NCBI RefSeq assembly: GCF_003259175.1
Contig: NZ_QGOK01000012.1
Coordinates: forward strand, 114,453 to 178,452
Reading direction: 5' to 3'
Length of the DNA: 64,000 nt
DNA from: Marinomonas shanghaiensis
GTDB taxonomy: Bacteria; Pseudomonadota; Gammaproteobacteria; Pseudomonadales; Marinomonadaceae
The notes beneath the pieces were generated by a model. It was given only the letters and a program-made list of their open reading frames with translations, ran no database searches and was not told the DNA's origin. A program made the position numbers and the translations under genes. Shown piece by piece: positions 27,873 to 36,465 of the stretch. The first letter of the stretch is position 1. Every line of letters begins with the position of its first letter.

Positions 27873-28158
27873 AAATCTTCCTCTCTTTCCGGTGCATGTC
27901 ACGAGCTGAAATAACACGTATTAACGTCTCAGCAGAGCGAAGGGTAAAAGTAATATGCAGCAGCCTTGTTTCATTTGTCTTTCCGAGCACATGATAACGC
28001 TCTTCACCTTGGCTATGTTTAGGGTCTGCCAAAATCAACAAAGGCTGGTTAAAAAACACTTGTTCAGCCTCAAAGCGGCTAACAGAATGCTTTTCAACAC
28101 TTTTTCTTTCATTTCCAGCGTCCCAGTCAAAACCGGTAACTTGTTTCCAATTAATCAT
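27865..28158 (-). CDS. brnT: BrnT-type RNase toxin
   Basis: A 97-residue RelE-fold ribonuclease of type II toxin-antitoxin systems. It shows FDWDAGNERKSVEKHSVSRFEAEQVF at the N-terminus, GEERYHVLGKT in the middle, and LIRVISARDMHRKERKIYE at the C-terminus, all BrnT hallmarks. The first gene of a brnT-brnA operon, toxin first, preceded by an 8-bp palindrome that is a likely operator. Such pairs are common in chromosomal integrons, where they have their own promoter and stabilise the array. Confidence 0.9.
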   Translation of the reverse strand: MINWKQVTGFDWDAGNERKSVEKHSVSRFEAEQVFFNQPLLILADPKHSQGEERYHVLGKTNETRLLHITFTLRSAETLIRVISARDMHRKERKIYE

Positions 28159-28160
28159 TT

Positions 28161-28183
28161 ATGTATATTGCCATCATATACAT
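28161..28183 (-). promoter_or_regulatory. Palindromic operator/promoter of brnTA
   Basis: Perfect 8-bp inverted repeat ATGTATAT-N7-ATATACAT placed 3 bases before the brnT start codon. The position suits autorepression by the ribbon-helix-helix antitoxin and the AT-rich arms could overlap the -10 element. Confidence 0.6.
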
Positions 28184-28303
28184 TAAAGTCAAGTGCTAGC
28201 AAAACAGCTATCTTTAGAAGCTAATCAAACCAAGGATTAGCCTTATAACCCAAGCAAATTGGTGTGATATTGTCATACTTCTACTTTGTTAAGGGCACCC
28301 ATT

Positions 28304-28354
28304 ATGAGCATGTATCAAAAAACCATTACTCTGACTGAACAGCAGGATAAGTAA
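28304..28354 (+). pseudogene. ParD-like antitoxin stub 2
   Basis: MSMYQKTITLTEQQDK and stop, differing from stub 1 at two residues (Gly2 and Lys12 there). Upstream TGATATTGTCATAC and a CTACTTT match the first copy. The following bases (28358-28492) keep an open frame (KPIDIAIIKAVDRKQ... to RYKG) of unknown origin but no further ParD sequence. Two truncated copies on either side of brnTA suggest duplication of one decayed cassette. Confidence 0.55.
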
Positions 28355-28397
28355 AGAAAGTAAGCCTATTGATATAGCCATTATCAAAGCGGTTGAC

Positions 28398-28428
28398 CGT
28401 AAACAAACGAAGACTGAGTCGTTAGACT
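28398..28428 (+). other. Possible degenerate attC
   Basis: CCGTAAACAAACGA..TCGTTAGAC contains an R''-like GTAAAC that is complementary to GTTTAC at 27590, and a consensus-fitting core GTTAGAC. The hairpin is very short, so this is a weak candidate for the end of the brnTA cassette. Confidence 0.35.
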
Positions 28429-28505
28429 GGCCTTCTGGATTAACGAATCACACTTTTCATATCAAGGGCTACAAAACTAGATATAAGGGATAAATGTATA
28501 ATTTG

Positions 28506-28823
28506 TTATGCATACAATCCGTCTTTCTTACCCACCACCAAAGGCTTTACCTGTTTCGCCTCCTCTTGATAGCGGTTTCGTGTATCCCAAAGATCGACGA
28601 CGTGTTGAATGTTTAACCAAAACTCTGGTGTATTGCCAAAGGCAGCTGCTAGCTTTATTGCGATTGGTACGGTTAACACACCACCATTAATAAGGCTGCT
28701 GATGGTATTACGATGCACGCCCATGGCATCTGCCAACGCTTTGGAGGTAATGTTCATCGGTTCTAGAAACTCAATTTTAAGCATTTCACCAACGCTAACT
28801 GGGCGACGTTTTGTTTTACGCAT
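28506..28823 (-). CDS. higA: HigA-family antitoxin without visible toxin
   Basis: The 105-residue protein has the Xre-type helix-turn-helix of HigA antitoxins: RRPVSVGEMLKIEFLEPMNI, SKALADAMGVHRNTISSLINGG, and PEFWLNIQHVVDLW. A higB toxin gene normally lies directly upstream of higA. Here the deacetylase gene ends only 6 bases upstream, so this copy is an orphan. It may be an accessory gene at the edge of the cassette cluster that replaced the original downstream region of the deacetylase gene. Confidence 0.85.
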   Translation of the reverse strand: MRKTKRRPVSVGEMLKIEFLEPMNITSKALADAMGVHRNTISSLINGGVLTVPIAIKLAAAFGNTPEFWLNIQHVVDLWDTRNRYQEEAKQVKPLVVGKKDGLYA

Positions 28824-28829
28824 TTGCTG

Positions 28830-29777
28830 CTACCATAATGTATGGGTGTCGTTCAAAAAATATTCCTGCCAAACCTGATTCGCGGCTTGGTGCAGCAAAC
28901 TATGTCGCCATGCAACTCTATCTTCCTGTCTGTCGTAACCACCGCCGATGACGCAAGCAGTGGGAAGTTTAAGGCCGACACAGGTTTCGATAACGTATTT
29001 ATCTCGATCTAAAATACCTTGATCCGTTAAATTAACATAGCCAAGCCGGTCGTCTTGATGGACGTCGACACCCGCGTCGTAGAAGACAAAGTCAGGTTGA
29101 TGCTCGGAAAGTATTGCAGGCAAGGTGCCTTTCAGAATGGCTAAGTATTCTTGGTCGTTGGCGCCTTTAGGGATGGCAATATTAATGCCGTCGGTTTGTT
29201 TGACTGGCGGGTAGTTTTCTTCACAATGCCAAGAAACTGGAACAATGTCACTTCTGTCTTTAAAGAAAGCAACCGTGCCGTCGCCTTGGTGTACATCACA
29301 GTCTAAGATCAGAACTTTCTTGGCTCGACCCGACGCTATCATGGCGAGCGCTGCGACAGCTAAATCATTAAAGATGCAAAAACCAGATCCATAGGAAGGA
29401 TGAGCATGATGCGTGCCACCAGCAAGGTGACAAGCCAAACCATGTTGCCAGGCCAATTCGCTGGTCAGTATGGTGCCAGAGACAGCACGAAGAGTTCGTT
29501 CAACTAGCCACTCAGACCAAGGCAGCCCAATGTCTTTTTCTTCTTTTTTACTCAGCTCTCCACGAATAAAACGCTGCACATACTCTCTATCATGCGCTGC
29601 CATTAATACGTTGAGTGATAACGGCGCGGGTGTGTGTTCGTTTTCGTCCGTTAAAATACCCAGTTTTCTTAACACCTCTGCCAACAGACCAAACTTTGCC
29701 ATAGGAAAACGGTGCCCTGCTGGAAAAGGAATACTGTAATGGGGATGAAAAACAAGAGGTAACGAAGCGGCCTTCAT
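28830..29777 (-). CDS. Histone deacetylase-family amidohydrolase
   Basis: Zinc-dependent deacetylase of the HDAC/AcuC superfamily; the bacterial substrate may be a protein lysine, a polyamine or acetoin-related. The 315-residue protein starts HPHYSIPFPAGHRFPM, has the His-His pair in GGTHHAHPSYGSGFC, the zinc ligands Asp and His in LDCDVHQGDG, and the later Asp in FYDAGVDVHQDDRLG. All catalytic elements are seen. Length is that of the short bacterial class. Followed by higA 6 bases downstream. Confidence 0.92.
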   Translation of the reverse strand: MKAASLPLVFHPHYSIPFPAGHRFPMAKFGLLAEVLRKLGILTDENEHTPAPLSLNVLMAAHDREYVQRFIRGELSKKEEKDIGLPWSEWLVERTLRAVSGTILTSELAWQHGLACHLAGGTHHAHPSYGSGFCIFNDLAVAALAMIASGRAKKVLILDCDVHQGDGTVAFFKDRSDIVPVSWHCEENYPPVKQTDGINIAIPKGANDQEYLAILKGTLPAILSEHQPDFVFYDAGVDVHQDDRLGYVNLTDQGILDRDKYVIETCVGLKLPTACVIGGGYDRQEDRVAWRHSLLHQAANQVWQEYFLNDTHTLW

Positions 29778-29850
29778 AAATCAAACAACTTAATTTTTTA
29801 CAAGAGAGCCATGCTAGCAAGAGTCACTGAGATAAGGCTACTGTCTTTTA

Positions 29851-30954
29851 TTATTTGCTCTTAGCAACGAGTACTTTACGAATGGCAGCGTTAAACGATT
29901 CAATCAGATGCGGTGGGAAACCTTTACCACTTTCAAAATTCACCATCTGCACAGCACGCATAGCGCTTTTATTGTATTCGCTGCCCGATTTCCCCCATAC
30001 GGCATCAATAAACATGACGGCCATAGATAAAATAAAGGCGCCCTGCGGGATCAATGAACCAACCAAACCTTCTGGGAAGCCCGTTCCGTCGAACCGTTCT
30101 TTATGGGCTTTTACCATTTCAACCGCCTCCTCCCATCCTTTGTGTTTGGCCAATAGCTTGGCACCAACCATTGGATGGTTATGCTCTGCTTGACGTTTTG
30201 CTTCCTCGTCGTCCTTACAGTTTAAAATAACCGCCATGCCCATGTTATGCATGTAAGCAGCCGCACTCAGTTGCGCACGATCGACGGGCTTTTTACATTC
30301 AACATTAATTAACTGGCAAAGCTTCAAAATACGCTCACTGCGCTCAGAAGAATAACCCAGCAAACGGTTAAGTTTTTGACTAAATCCAATAAAGAGCTCT
30401 ATGTCATGTTTTTGTTCTTCTGTGAAGTCAACTTTCACTATCACCGACGTCGTCGCGACTGGCTCTTCTTTCGCGGCCTCGACTATTTGATGACTCTTAT
30501 TCAGTAATGCCGCCGCCATTTCTGGTCGCTTACTGTCGTCTTCTTCCGCATAAATTTTATCAAGCCCCTGCTGCAACTCATCCCGTAAGGCACTTTCAGC
30601 AACATGTGAGCGATAAATCTGCTGTAACAAATCGTACACTTTTTCAATAACGACAATAATCAATTCCCCCAAGTAAGGGTGGTATTGAATGTATCCGCCA
30701 CGCATGCCATCAACGATTTCTTCAAGCTTGTGAAGCACGCCCACTAAGGGATCAAGAAAACATACCGAACAGTTGCCCTTCATGCTGTGCAAGGAACGAA
30801 AGAGCTTATCTAATTTATCAAATGAAAAACCATCCCCTTCAATACTATTGATGGTTTCTTCAATTTCTTGCTGTGCCTCTACATAGCACTCTAACAAATC
30901 ATCCTTGAGCTCTTTCTCTAACGCTGAAAACGCTTTACAAGCAAAGTGGCTCAT
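29851..30954 (-). CDS. HPt domain fused to degenerate HD-GYP domain
   Basis: The 367-residue protein has an N-terminal histidine phosphotransfer domain with the phospho-acceptor in LFRSLHSMKGNC (His56). The C-terminal part (about 180-360) has the HD-GYP fold, but the metal motif HD is HN (AAYMHNMGM, 236-237) and the GYP loop reads HKERFDGTGFP (284-294). Loss of the Asp and the usual following Gly-Lys suggests no c-di-GMP phosphodiesterase activity. It may instead be a phospho-relay or binding protein (inference). Single gene, divergent from the EVE-protein gene. Confidence 0.85.
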   Translation of the reverse strand: MSHFACKAFSALEKELKDDLLECYVEAQQEIEETINSIEGDGFSFDKLDKLFRSLHSMKGNCSVCFLDPLVGVLHKLEEIVDGMRGGYIQYHPYLGELIIVVIEKVYDLLQQIYRSHVAESALRDELQQGLDKIYAEEDDSKRPEMAAALLNKSHQIVEAAKEEPVATTSVIVKVDFTEEQKHDIELFIGFSQKLNRLLGYSSERSERILKLCQLINVECKKPVDRAQLSAAAYMHNMGMAVILNCKDDEEAKRQAEHNHPMVGAKLLAKHKGWEEAVEMVKAHKERFDGTGFPEGLVGSLIPQGAFILSMAVMFIDAVWGKSGSEYNKSAMRAVQMVNFESGKGFPPHLIESFNAAIRKVLVAKSK

Positions 30955-31122
30955 TCTTTTCTTCCATTACAAGGAACGGTTAGCCTAAAAAAATATTGAG
31001 GCCAATTACATCATTCTGTAGTCTCAGGTATCACTCTTCTTATTGTAGATAGATTTATTGTAAGCATGAACACATAGAGTGTTTCTTTGTGTAGTATTTT
31101 TCGTGGCGCTGTCGAGGTCTCC

Positions 31123-31581
31123 ATGCCAAATTACTGGTTAATGAAATCAGAACCAGATACGTTTTCAATAGACGATCTGAAACGTTTAAAAGTATCGCCT
31201 TGGGATGGTGTTAGAAATTACCAAGCTCGAAACTTCATGAAGGAAATGAAGCAGGACGATTTGGTGTTTTTTTACCACTCAAGCTGCTCTCCTCCAGGTA
31301 TTGCTGGCATTGCCCGAATAGATAAAGAGGCTTACCCAGATCACACCAGCTGGGACCCAAACAGCGACTACTTTGACAGCAAGTCTTCAGAAACGGATCC
31401 TAAATGGGTAATGGTTGACGTAGCGTTTGTTGAGAAATGGTCTTCCATTTTAACCTTAACAACATTAAAGCAAAGCCCTGTACTGGCCGATATGTTATTA
31501 ACCAAGAAAGGCAGCCGCCTTTCCGTCATGCCAATCACAAAAAATGAATGGGAATACATTACCACTATGTTAAAAACATAA
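31123..31581 (+). CDS. EVE-domain protein
   Basis: The 152-residue PUA-like protein begins NYWLMKSEPDTFSIDDL and has WDGVRNYQARNFMKEMK and VFFYHSSC..PGIAGIARI, which define the EVE family (like thymocyte nuclear protein 1). EVE domains bind modified bases in DNA or RNA; the bacterial single-domain role is not established. The ATG at 31123 gives the family N-terminus, with GAGGT upstream; an earlier TTG adds 12 residues and is less likely. Confidence 0.92.
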   Translation: MPNYWLMKSEPDTFSIDDLKRLKVSPWDGVRNYQARNFMKEMKQDDLVFFYHSSCSPPGIAGIARIDKEAYPDHTSWDPNSDYFDSKSSETDPKWVMVDVAFVEKWSSILTLTTLKQSPVLADMLLTKKGSRLSVMPITKNEWEYITTMLKT

Positions 31582-31681
31582 ACATCCATTAGCGGGCTGA
31601 ATAACGACTTACCACCGACAGTAAGTTCTCCGCTAATGCATGATTGGAAGGAACGTACATCATGCAAAAAGAACAATAAAA

Positions 31682-32641
31682 ATGATTTCGCCCATGACAC
31701 GAACCGCTATCATTTTTTTCGCTTTCAGTAGCAGCCTAGCGACAGGGCAGATATTGTATCCGACGTTAGTTGAGTCATTAAAAGACTCAGACAAAGATGG
31801 TGTTATTGATGTCAGAGATTTATGTGCAAATACGCCGCGTGGGACAGAGGTCAATAATGATGGCTGCCCACTCACTGAACTGGAATATTTTCGCTTTAAC
31901 TTTGCAGCGCAATTTGAGGTAGGCCGCTACCAACTGAAAAACGAATTCCATTCATCACTTCACACACTTGCTTCGCTTTTACAAGACAACCCAGAGACGC
32001 TGGTCCTAATCGAAGGCCATACAGATAATATTGGCACAGAATCATTCAATCTTACTCTGTCTCAAAAACGCGCCCACGCCATTGCACATGCATTAACCTC
32101 TGTTTTCGATATTTCACCAGATCGCATTAGAGCCTTTGGTTACGGCCCAAATCGCCCCATAGCGTCCAATGAAACAGAAACTGATCGATTACTTAATCGT
32201 CGAGTCAGTGGTGAAATTGTCAAACCTTTGCTGAACAAAAATCTGGATGTGACCATTCACTTTAAAATGAATCGTGACAACATGAACCAAGAGTACCGCT
32301 TACTGTTAAAAAACATAGGGCAGCAACTGCGAGACAACCCTGACGCCCTAGCGCTTATAGAAGGCTATACAGACAGTACAGGAAGTCAGCGCCAGAACAC
32401 CCTATTATCAACCGCACGAGCCAATAAGGTGGCCGAGATTCTCCGCACGGAATATGACATTCCAGAAGAAAGACTAAAGACACTAGGCCACGGAGAGGCG
32501 CATCCTATTGCGTCAAACCGTACCCTAGAAGGCAGACAAAAGAATCGTCGTGTTACCATTAAGATCGTCACCCCATTCAAAGCAACAACCGAGATTTTGT
32601 TGCCTAAATGGACCATATGGAGTGTTGATCAAAACCAATAG
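31682..32641 (+). CDS. Secreted protein with tandem OmpA-like domains
   Basis: The 319-residue protein has a signal peptide, a thrombospondin type 3-like calcium-binding stretch (DSDKDGVIDVRDLC), then two OmpA C-terminal peptidoglycan-binding domains in tandem. The first has IEGHTDNIGTESFN..LSQKRA and GYGPNRPIASN..NRRV; the second has IEGYTDSTGSQRQN..STARA and GHGEAHPIASN..KNRRV. No beta-barrel precedes them. The start at 31682 is chosen because the hydrophobic signal begins there; ATG 31694 is equally possible. Convergent with the outer-membrane protein gene. Confidence 0.88.
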   Translation: MISPMTRTAIIFFAFSSSLATGQILYPTLVESLKDSDKDGVIDVRDLCANTPRGTEVNNDGCPLTELEYFRFNFAAQFEVGRYQLKNEFHSSLHTLASLLQDNPETLVLIEGHTDNIGTESFNLTLSQKRAHAIAHALTSVFDISPDRIRAFGYGPNRPIASNETETDRLLNRRVSGEIVKPLLNKNLDVTIHFKMNRDNMNQEYRLLLKNIGQQLRDNPDALALIEGYTDSTGSQRQNTLLSTARANKVAEILRTEYDIPEERLKTLGHGEAHPIASNRTLEGRQKNRRVTIKIVTPFKATTEILLPKWTIWSVDQNQ

Positions 32642-32648
32642 GCACACA

Positions 32649-33353
32649 TTAATGAAATTCACGTTCCCGTTGCTTTAAAGAGACCGCGTAGTCGAAGTAA
32701 TACTGCACAACCACACCCAAATAATCGTAGTCTTGTCCTGTTCTTGCGATAACACCTAGGCTACCCACTTGCCGATATTTTTTAGGCTGAAAATGGGTTT
32801 CAACACGCCAACCTACATCATTCACATTGTATTTTTCTCGGTACAAAGAGGCACGAAGATCCTCGTTAATATAGTAGCTTAAGCCAATACGAGAACTGGT
32901 GATATTGCTCAGTGTCGTTTCTGTCGAAATGTAATTCGTCGTCAAAGAAAAATCCCGCAAGAAAACTTCACCGATAAACTGAGCAATGACATCACGCTCA
33001 CTTTCTTGTTCATCATCTAAGGGTTCTAACTCGGAAATTCCTATCCCCAAGCCCAGCCTGCCATAATCGTTATGCAGGAACCAGTTTGATGAAAACTCGG
33101 ATTGCGCAAAACTGTCTTTTGATGAACCGGTTATCAAATAATTACTATTCAACAGTACCTGCGTGGAAAAATGCTCACTGATAGGAATATTCACTTTAAA
33201 ATCAATATTCAATAACGATTTTTGATCTAAAAGCCCATACCCCAAACCAAAAGCGAAATTGGGTGCGTCGTTTGCATTGGATACCGTATCATTGGCCTGA
33301 ACCGCACCACTTAAGAGCAAAGACGAAAGAAAAAAACGAGAAAATACGTTCAA
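32649..33353 (-). CDS. Putative outer membrane beta-barrel protein
   Basis: The 234-residue product starts with a signal peptide (to about residue 20, AVQAN). The rest shows alternating hydrophobic/polar residues and many aromatic strand ends and finishes in a Tyr/Phe-rich strand followed by a short polar tail. It fits a small porin-like or YfaZ-like barrel, but I do not recognise a family. Function unknown. Confidence 0.7.
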   Translation of the reverse strand: MNVFSRFFLSSLLLSGAVQANDTVSNANDAPNFAFGLGYGLLDQKSLLNIDFKVNIPISEHFSTQVLLNSNYLITGSSKDSFAQSEFSSNWFLHNDYGRLGLGIGISELEPLDDEQESERDVIAQFIGEVFLRDFSLTTNYISTETTLSNITSSRIGLSYYINEDLRASLYREKYNVNDVGWRVETHFQPKKYRQVGSLGVIARTGQDYDYLGVVVQYYFDYAVSLKQREREFH

Positions 33354-33558
33354 AACACATCCATACTGAATTGTAAATTGTAGGTCTATTGTGACGGGTC
33401 TTAAGCAAAAGCTCCAGTAGGAAAAAGAAGTGGCTATTTCGACCTACTTTTTACTTAAAATGAAAGGGAATTGAGAACACCCCTGTGATTCGAGAGCAAA
33501 GCCCAATATAATAGATGCAAAGTCGATTAGACGAACACATTTTAGGTTAATACGTTAC

Positions 33559-34914
33559 ATGGCAAAAAAACTTTTTATCCAAACTCATGGCTGTCAAATG
33601 AACGAATACGATTCCTCTCGTATGGCAGATTTACTTGGCGAGAGCCATGATATGGAACTCACAGACAATGCAGAAGAAGCAGACGTTTTGCTGCTTAACA
33701 CCTGTTCGATTCGTGAAAAGGCCCAAGACAAGGTCTACCACCAATTAGGACGCTGGAAAAAACTGAAACAGAAAAACCCGAACCTTGTAATCGGTGTGGG
33801 TGGTTGCGTAGCAAGCCAAGAAGGTGACGCTATTCGAAAACGCGCCAAACATGTGGATATGATTTTTGGGCCTCAAACACTGCATAAGCTACCTGAAATG
33901 GTCAATGCAGCGGGAAAACACATTCCGATTACGGATGTTACGTTTCCTGAAATCGAAAAATTTGACCACTTACCTGCTCCTCGTGTTGAGGGGGCAGAAG
34001 CGTTTGTATCGATTATGGAAGGCTGCAGTAAATACTGCACTTTTTGTGTCGTGCCTTACACTCGTGGCGAGGAAGTCAGCCGTCCTTTCGATAGCATATT
34101 GAAAGAAGTGATGCAGCTTGCCGAACAAGGCGTGCGTGAGATCCACCTACTCGGTCAAAACGTGAATGCCTATCGTGGTGACACGGCCGAAGGTGACGAA
34201 GCGGATCTTGCAGACATCATTCATGCAGTGGCACAGATCGATGGTGTCGAGCGTATTCGTTTTACCACGTCTCACCCAGTGGAATTTAGCGATAGCTTAA
34301 TTGAGGCTTTCCGCCACGAACGTAAATTGGTGAGTCATTTGCATTTGCCAGTACAAAGTGGTGCTGACAACATACTCAGCGCGATGAAGCGCGGCCATGA
34401 TCGTCAATACTATATTGATAAGATCAACCGCATCAAAGAAGCTCGACCAGGTATCAGCTTATCTTCTGACTTTATTATTGGCTTTCCAGGTGAAACCGAT
34501 GACGACTTCATTGATACCATGAACCTGATTCAAGAAATCGGCTTTGATCACTCATTCAGCTTTGTGTACAGCCAGCGCCCAGGCACACCGGCCTCTAATT
34601 TAGAAGACGACACACCGGAAGACGTAAAAAAAGAACGCCTTGCTATTTTACAACGTCGTATCAGCCAACAAGCTTATGACATTAGTTTGTCAATGGTCGG
34701 CGAGGTACAGCGCATTCTGGTCAGTGGTTATTCACCACGTGATCCTGGACAACTTCAAGGTCGAACCGAAAATAATCGGATTGTAAACTTCCGCGCCTTC
34801 GATCCTCAGCTCATTGGTAAATTCGCAGATGTTGTTATCACAGACGCTTACCCTAATTCGCTATTAGGTGAATTGGTCAGCTCTGAACTCGACTCCGACT
34901 TTGTACTACAATAA
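33559..34914 (+). CDS. miaB: tRNA-2-methylthio-N6-isopentenyladenosine synthase MiaB
   Basis: Radical SAM methylthiotransferase that adds the methylthio group to i6A37 of tRNA. The 451-residue protein has N-terminal cluster cysteines in [21 protein letters not shown] and GVGGCVASQ, the radical SAM CxxxCxxC in [15 protein letters not shown], and a C-terminal TRAM domain. First gene of the conserved miaB-phoH-ybeY-corC-lnt order. Confidence 0.97.
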   Translation: MAKKLFIQTHGCQMNEYDSSRMADLLGESHDMELTDNAEEADVLLLNTCSIREKAQDKVYHQLGRWKKLKQKNPNLVIGVGGCVASQEGDAIRKRAKHVDMIFGPQTLHKLPEMVNAAGKHIPITDVTFPEIEKFDHLPAPRVEGAEAFVSIMEGCSKYCTFCVVPYTRGEEVSRPFDSILKEVMQLAEQGVREIHLLGQNVNAYRGDTAEGDEADLADIIHAVAQIDGVERIRFTTSHPVEFSDSLIEAFRHERKLVSHLHLPVQSGADNILSAMKRGHDRQYYIDKINRIKEARPGISLSSDFIIGFPGETDDDFIDTMNLIQEIGFDHSFSFVYSQRPGTPASNLEDDTPEDVKKERLAILQRRISQQAYDISLSMVGEVQRILVSGYSPRDPGQLQGRTENNRIVNFRAFDPQLIGKFADVVITDAYPNSLLGELVSSELDSDFVLQ

Positions 34915-34942
34915 AAGCGTACTTTAATCACAAAGGTAACTC

Positions 34943-35989
34943 TTGGAAACCACACAGACAACTCAGCAAATCCGTTTAGTCCCTGCCGAAGCCAATGCTT
35001 TGGTTGGGCTATGTGGACAACTCGACGAGAACATCAAGTTAATCGAAAAAAGACTTGATGTGACCATTAAATATCGTGCCGAACTCTTTGACATTTCTGG
35101 TGAAAATTCTGAACACGTAGCCGCCACAAAAACGCTACTTCAGAACTTATACCGAGAAGCATTAGCGAGTAACGACATCACGCCTGAAACCATTCATCTC
35201 TATTTGCAAGAGTCAGCGATTGAGTCGCTCACGGAGAAGAAGAGAGAGAACGCGGATCAGCTGGTGATCAAAACCCGCAAAGCGTTTATCAAACCAAAAG
35301 GCAAAAACCAGCAAGGCTACGTCAAGCAAATTCGCAAACACGATATTAACTTTGGCATCGGACCCGCTGGTACAGGCAAAACCTATTTAGCCGTTGCTTG
35401 CGCCGTTGAAGCCTTAGAAGCGGATCGAGTTGAACGTATCATGCTCGTTCGCCCTGCGGTTGAAGCAGGGGAAAAACTGGGCTTTTTACCGGGTGATTTA
35501 TCACAAAAGATCGATCCATACCTTCGTCCACTTTATGATGCCCTATACGAGATGCTTGGCTTTGAGTTAGTGGATAAATTGATCGAAAAAAATGTCATTG
35601 AGATAGCACCGCTTGCCTTTATGCGTGGTCGCACCTTAAACAATGCCTTCATCATTCTTGATGAAAGCCAAAACACCACCCGCGAACAGATGAAAATGTT
35701 TCTGACGCGAATTGGCTTTGGCTCAACAGCTGTGATAACAGGCGATACCACACAAGTCGATCTACCTCGTGGCACCACATCAGGTCTGGCTCAGGCGATG
35801 CATGTATTAAAAGACGTAAGCGGCATTAGCATGACCTTATTTAGCTCGTCTGACGTGGTTCGTCATCCGTTGGTGCAACGCATTGTCGAAGCCTATGACA
35901 AGTTTGATGTTGAAGTCGAAGCGGAAAAAAAAGCACGCTCTGAAGCTCGTTTAACCGCACAAGCAGAACAGTCTGCAGGTAGCAAATAA
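34943..35989 (+). CDS. ybeZ: PhoH-like ATPase (YbeZ)
   Basis: P-loop ATPase of the PhoH family, thought to work with YbeY in RNA metabolism. The 348-residue protein has Walker [12 protein letters not shown] and Walker [11 protein letters not shown]. The start is a TTG at 34943 with AAAGGTAA upstream; no earlier ATG is available after the miaB stop. Its TAA stop overlaps the ybeY ATG by one base, showing translational coupling. Confidence 0.95.
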   Translation: METTQTTQQIRLVPAEANALVGLCGQLDENIKLIEKRLDVTIKYRAELFDISGENSEHVAATKTLLQNLYREALASNDITPETIHLYLQESAIESLTEKKRENADQLVIKTRKAFIKPKGKNQQGYVKQIRKHDINFGIGPAGTGKTYLAVACAVEALEADRVERIMLVRPAVEAGEKLGFLPGDLSQKIDPYLRPLYDALYEMLGFELVDKLIEKNVIEIAPLAFMRGRTLNNAFIILDESQNTTREQMKMFLTRIGFGSTAVITGDTTQVDLPRGTTSGLAQAMHVLKDVSGISMTLFSSSDVVRHPLVQRIVEAYDKFDVEVEAEKKARSEARLTAQAEQSAGSK

Positions 35990-36453
35990 TGGCGTATTTA
36001 GAACTTGACCTACAAATTGCCACAGAAGACACGGCCCACTTACCCAGCGAAGCCGACTTTAGACTGTGGGTTGAAAAAGCCTTACCCGATTCAGATGAAG
36101 AATTTGAAGTCACCATTCGGATTGTTGACGAAGAAGAAAGTCATGCGCTGAATCACGAATATCGCGGCAAAGACAAACCAACCAATGTGTTGTCCTTCCC
36201 ATTCGAGGCACCACCCGGTCTCGAACTGCCACTATTGGGCGATTTGGTAATTTGCGCACAGATTGTGGCAGAAGAAGCAGAAGAACAAAAAAAACCATTG
36301 CTGCATCATTGGGCGCATATGACCATTCACGGGATCTTGCATTTACGCGGCTATGATCATATAAATGACGATGAAGCAGATGAAATGGAATCGATAGAAA
36401 CCGAGTTACTCGCGTCCCTATCTATTTCCGACCCTTATTTGATTAAAGAGTGA
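35989..36453 (+). CDS. ybeY: Endoribonuclease YbeY
   Basis: Metal-dependent RNase needed for 16S rRNA 3' maturation and ribosome quality control. The 154-residue protein has the zinc motif [14 protein letters not shown] (H-x3-H-x5-H). Start codon overlaps the ybeZ stop. Followed 12 bases later by corC. Confidence 0.96.
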   Translation: MAYLELDLQIATEDTAHLPSEADFRLWVEKALPDSDEEFEVTIRIVDEEESHALNHEYRGKDKPTNVLSFPFEAPPGLELPLLGDLVICAQIVAEEAEEQKKPLLHHWAHMTIHGILHLRGYDHINDDEADEMESIETELLASLSISDPYLIKE

Positions 36454-36465
36454 GCTAATACCCTA

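Larger units (their letters stand above)
21546..28428. mobile_element. Integron cassette cluster lacking an integrase (CALIN)
   Basis: Successive cassettes are delimited by attC-like sites with complementary R'/R'' ends. They are mostly short, on the plus strand, and have little space between gene and attC. Cassette starts read at 21546, 22504, 23445, 24904, 27193 and about 27590. No integron integrase gene lies between rluA and the deacetylase gene, so excision or insertion would need an integrase elsewhere in the genome. Cargo: HEPN-like protein, PD-(D/E)XK nuclease, unknown protein, KAP ATPase, SUFU fragment, BrnTA. Confidence 0.85.

Noticed and set aside
19892..28829. Integron integrase gene or attI site
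   Set aside because: No tyrosine recombinase frame is seen between rluA and the deacetylase gene on either strand.
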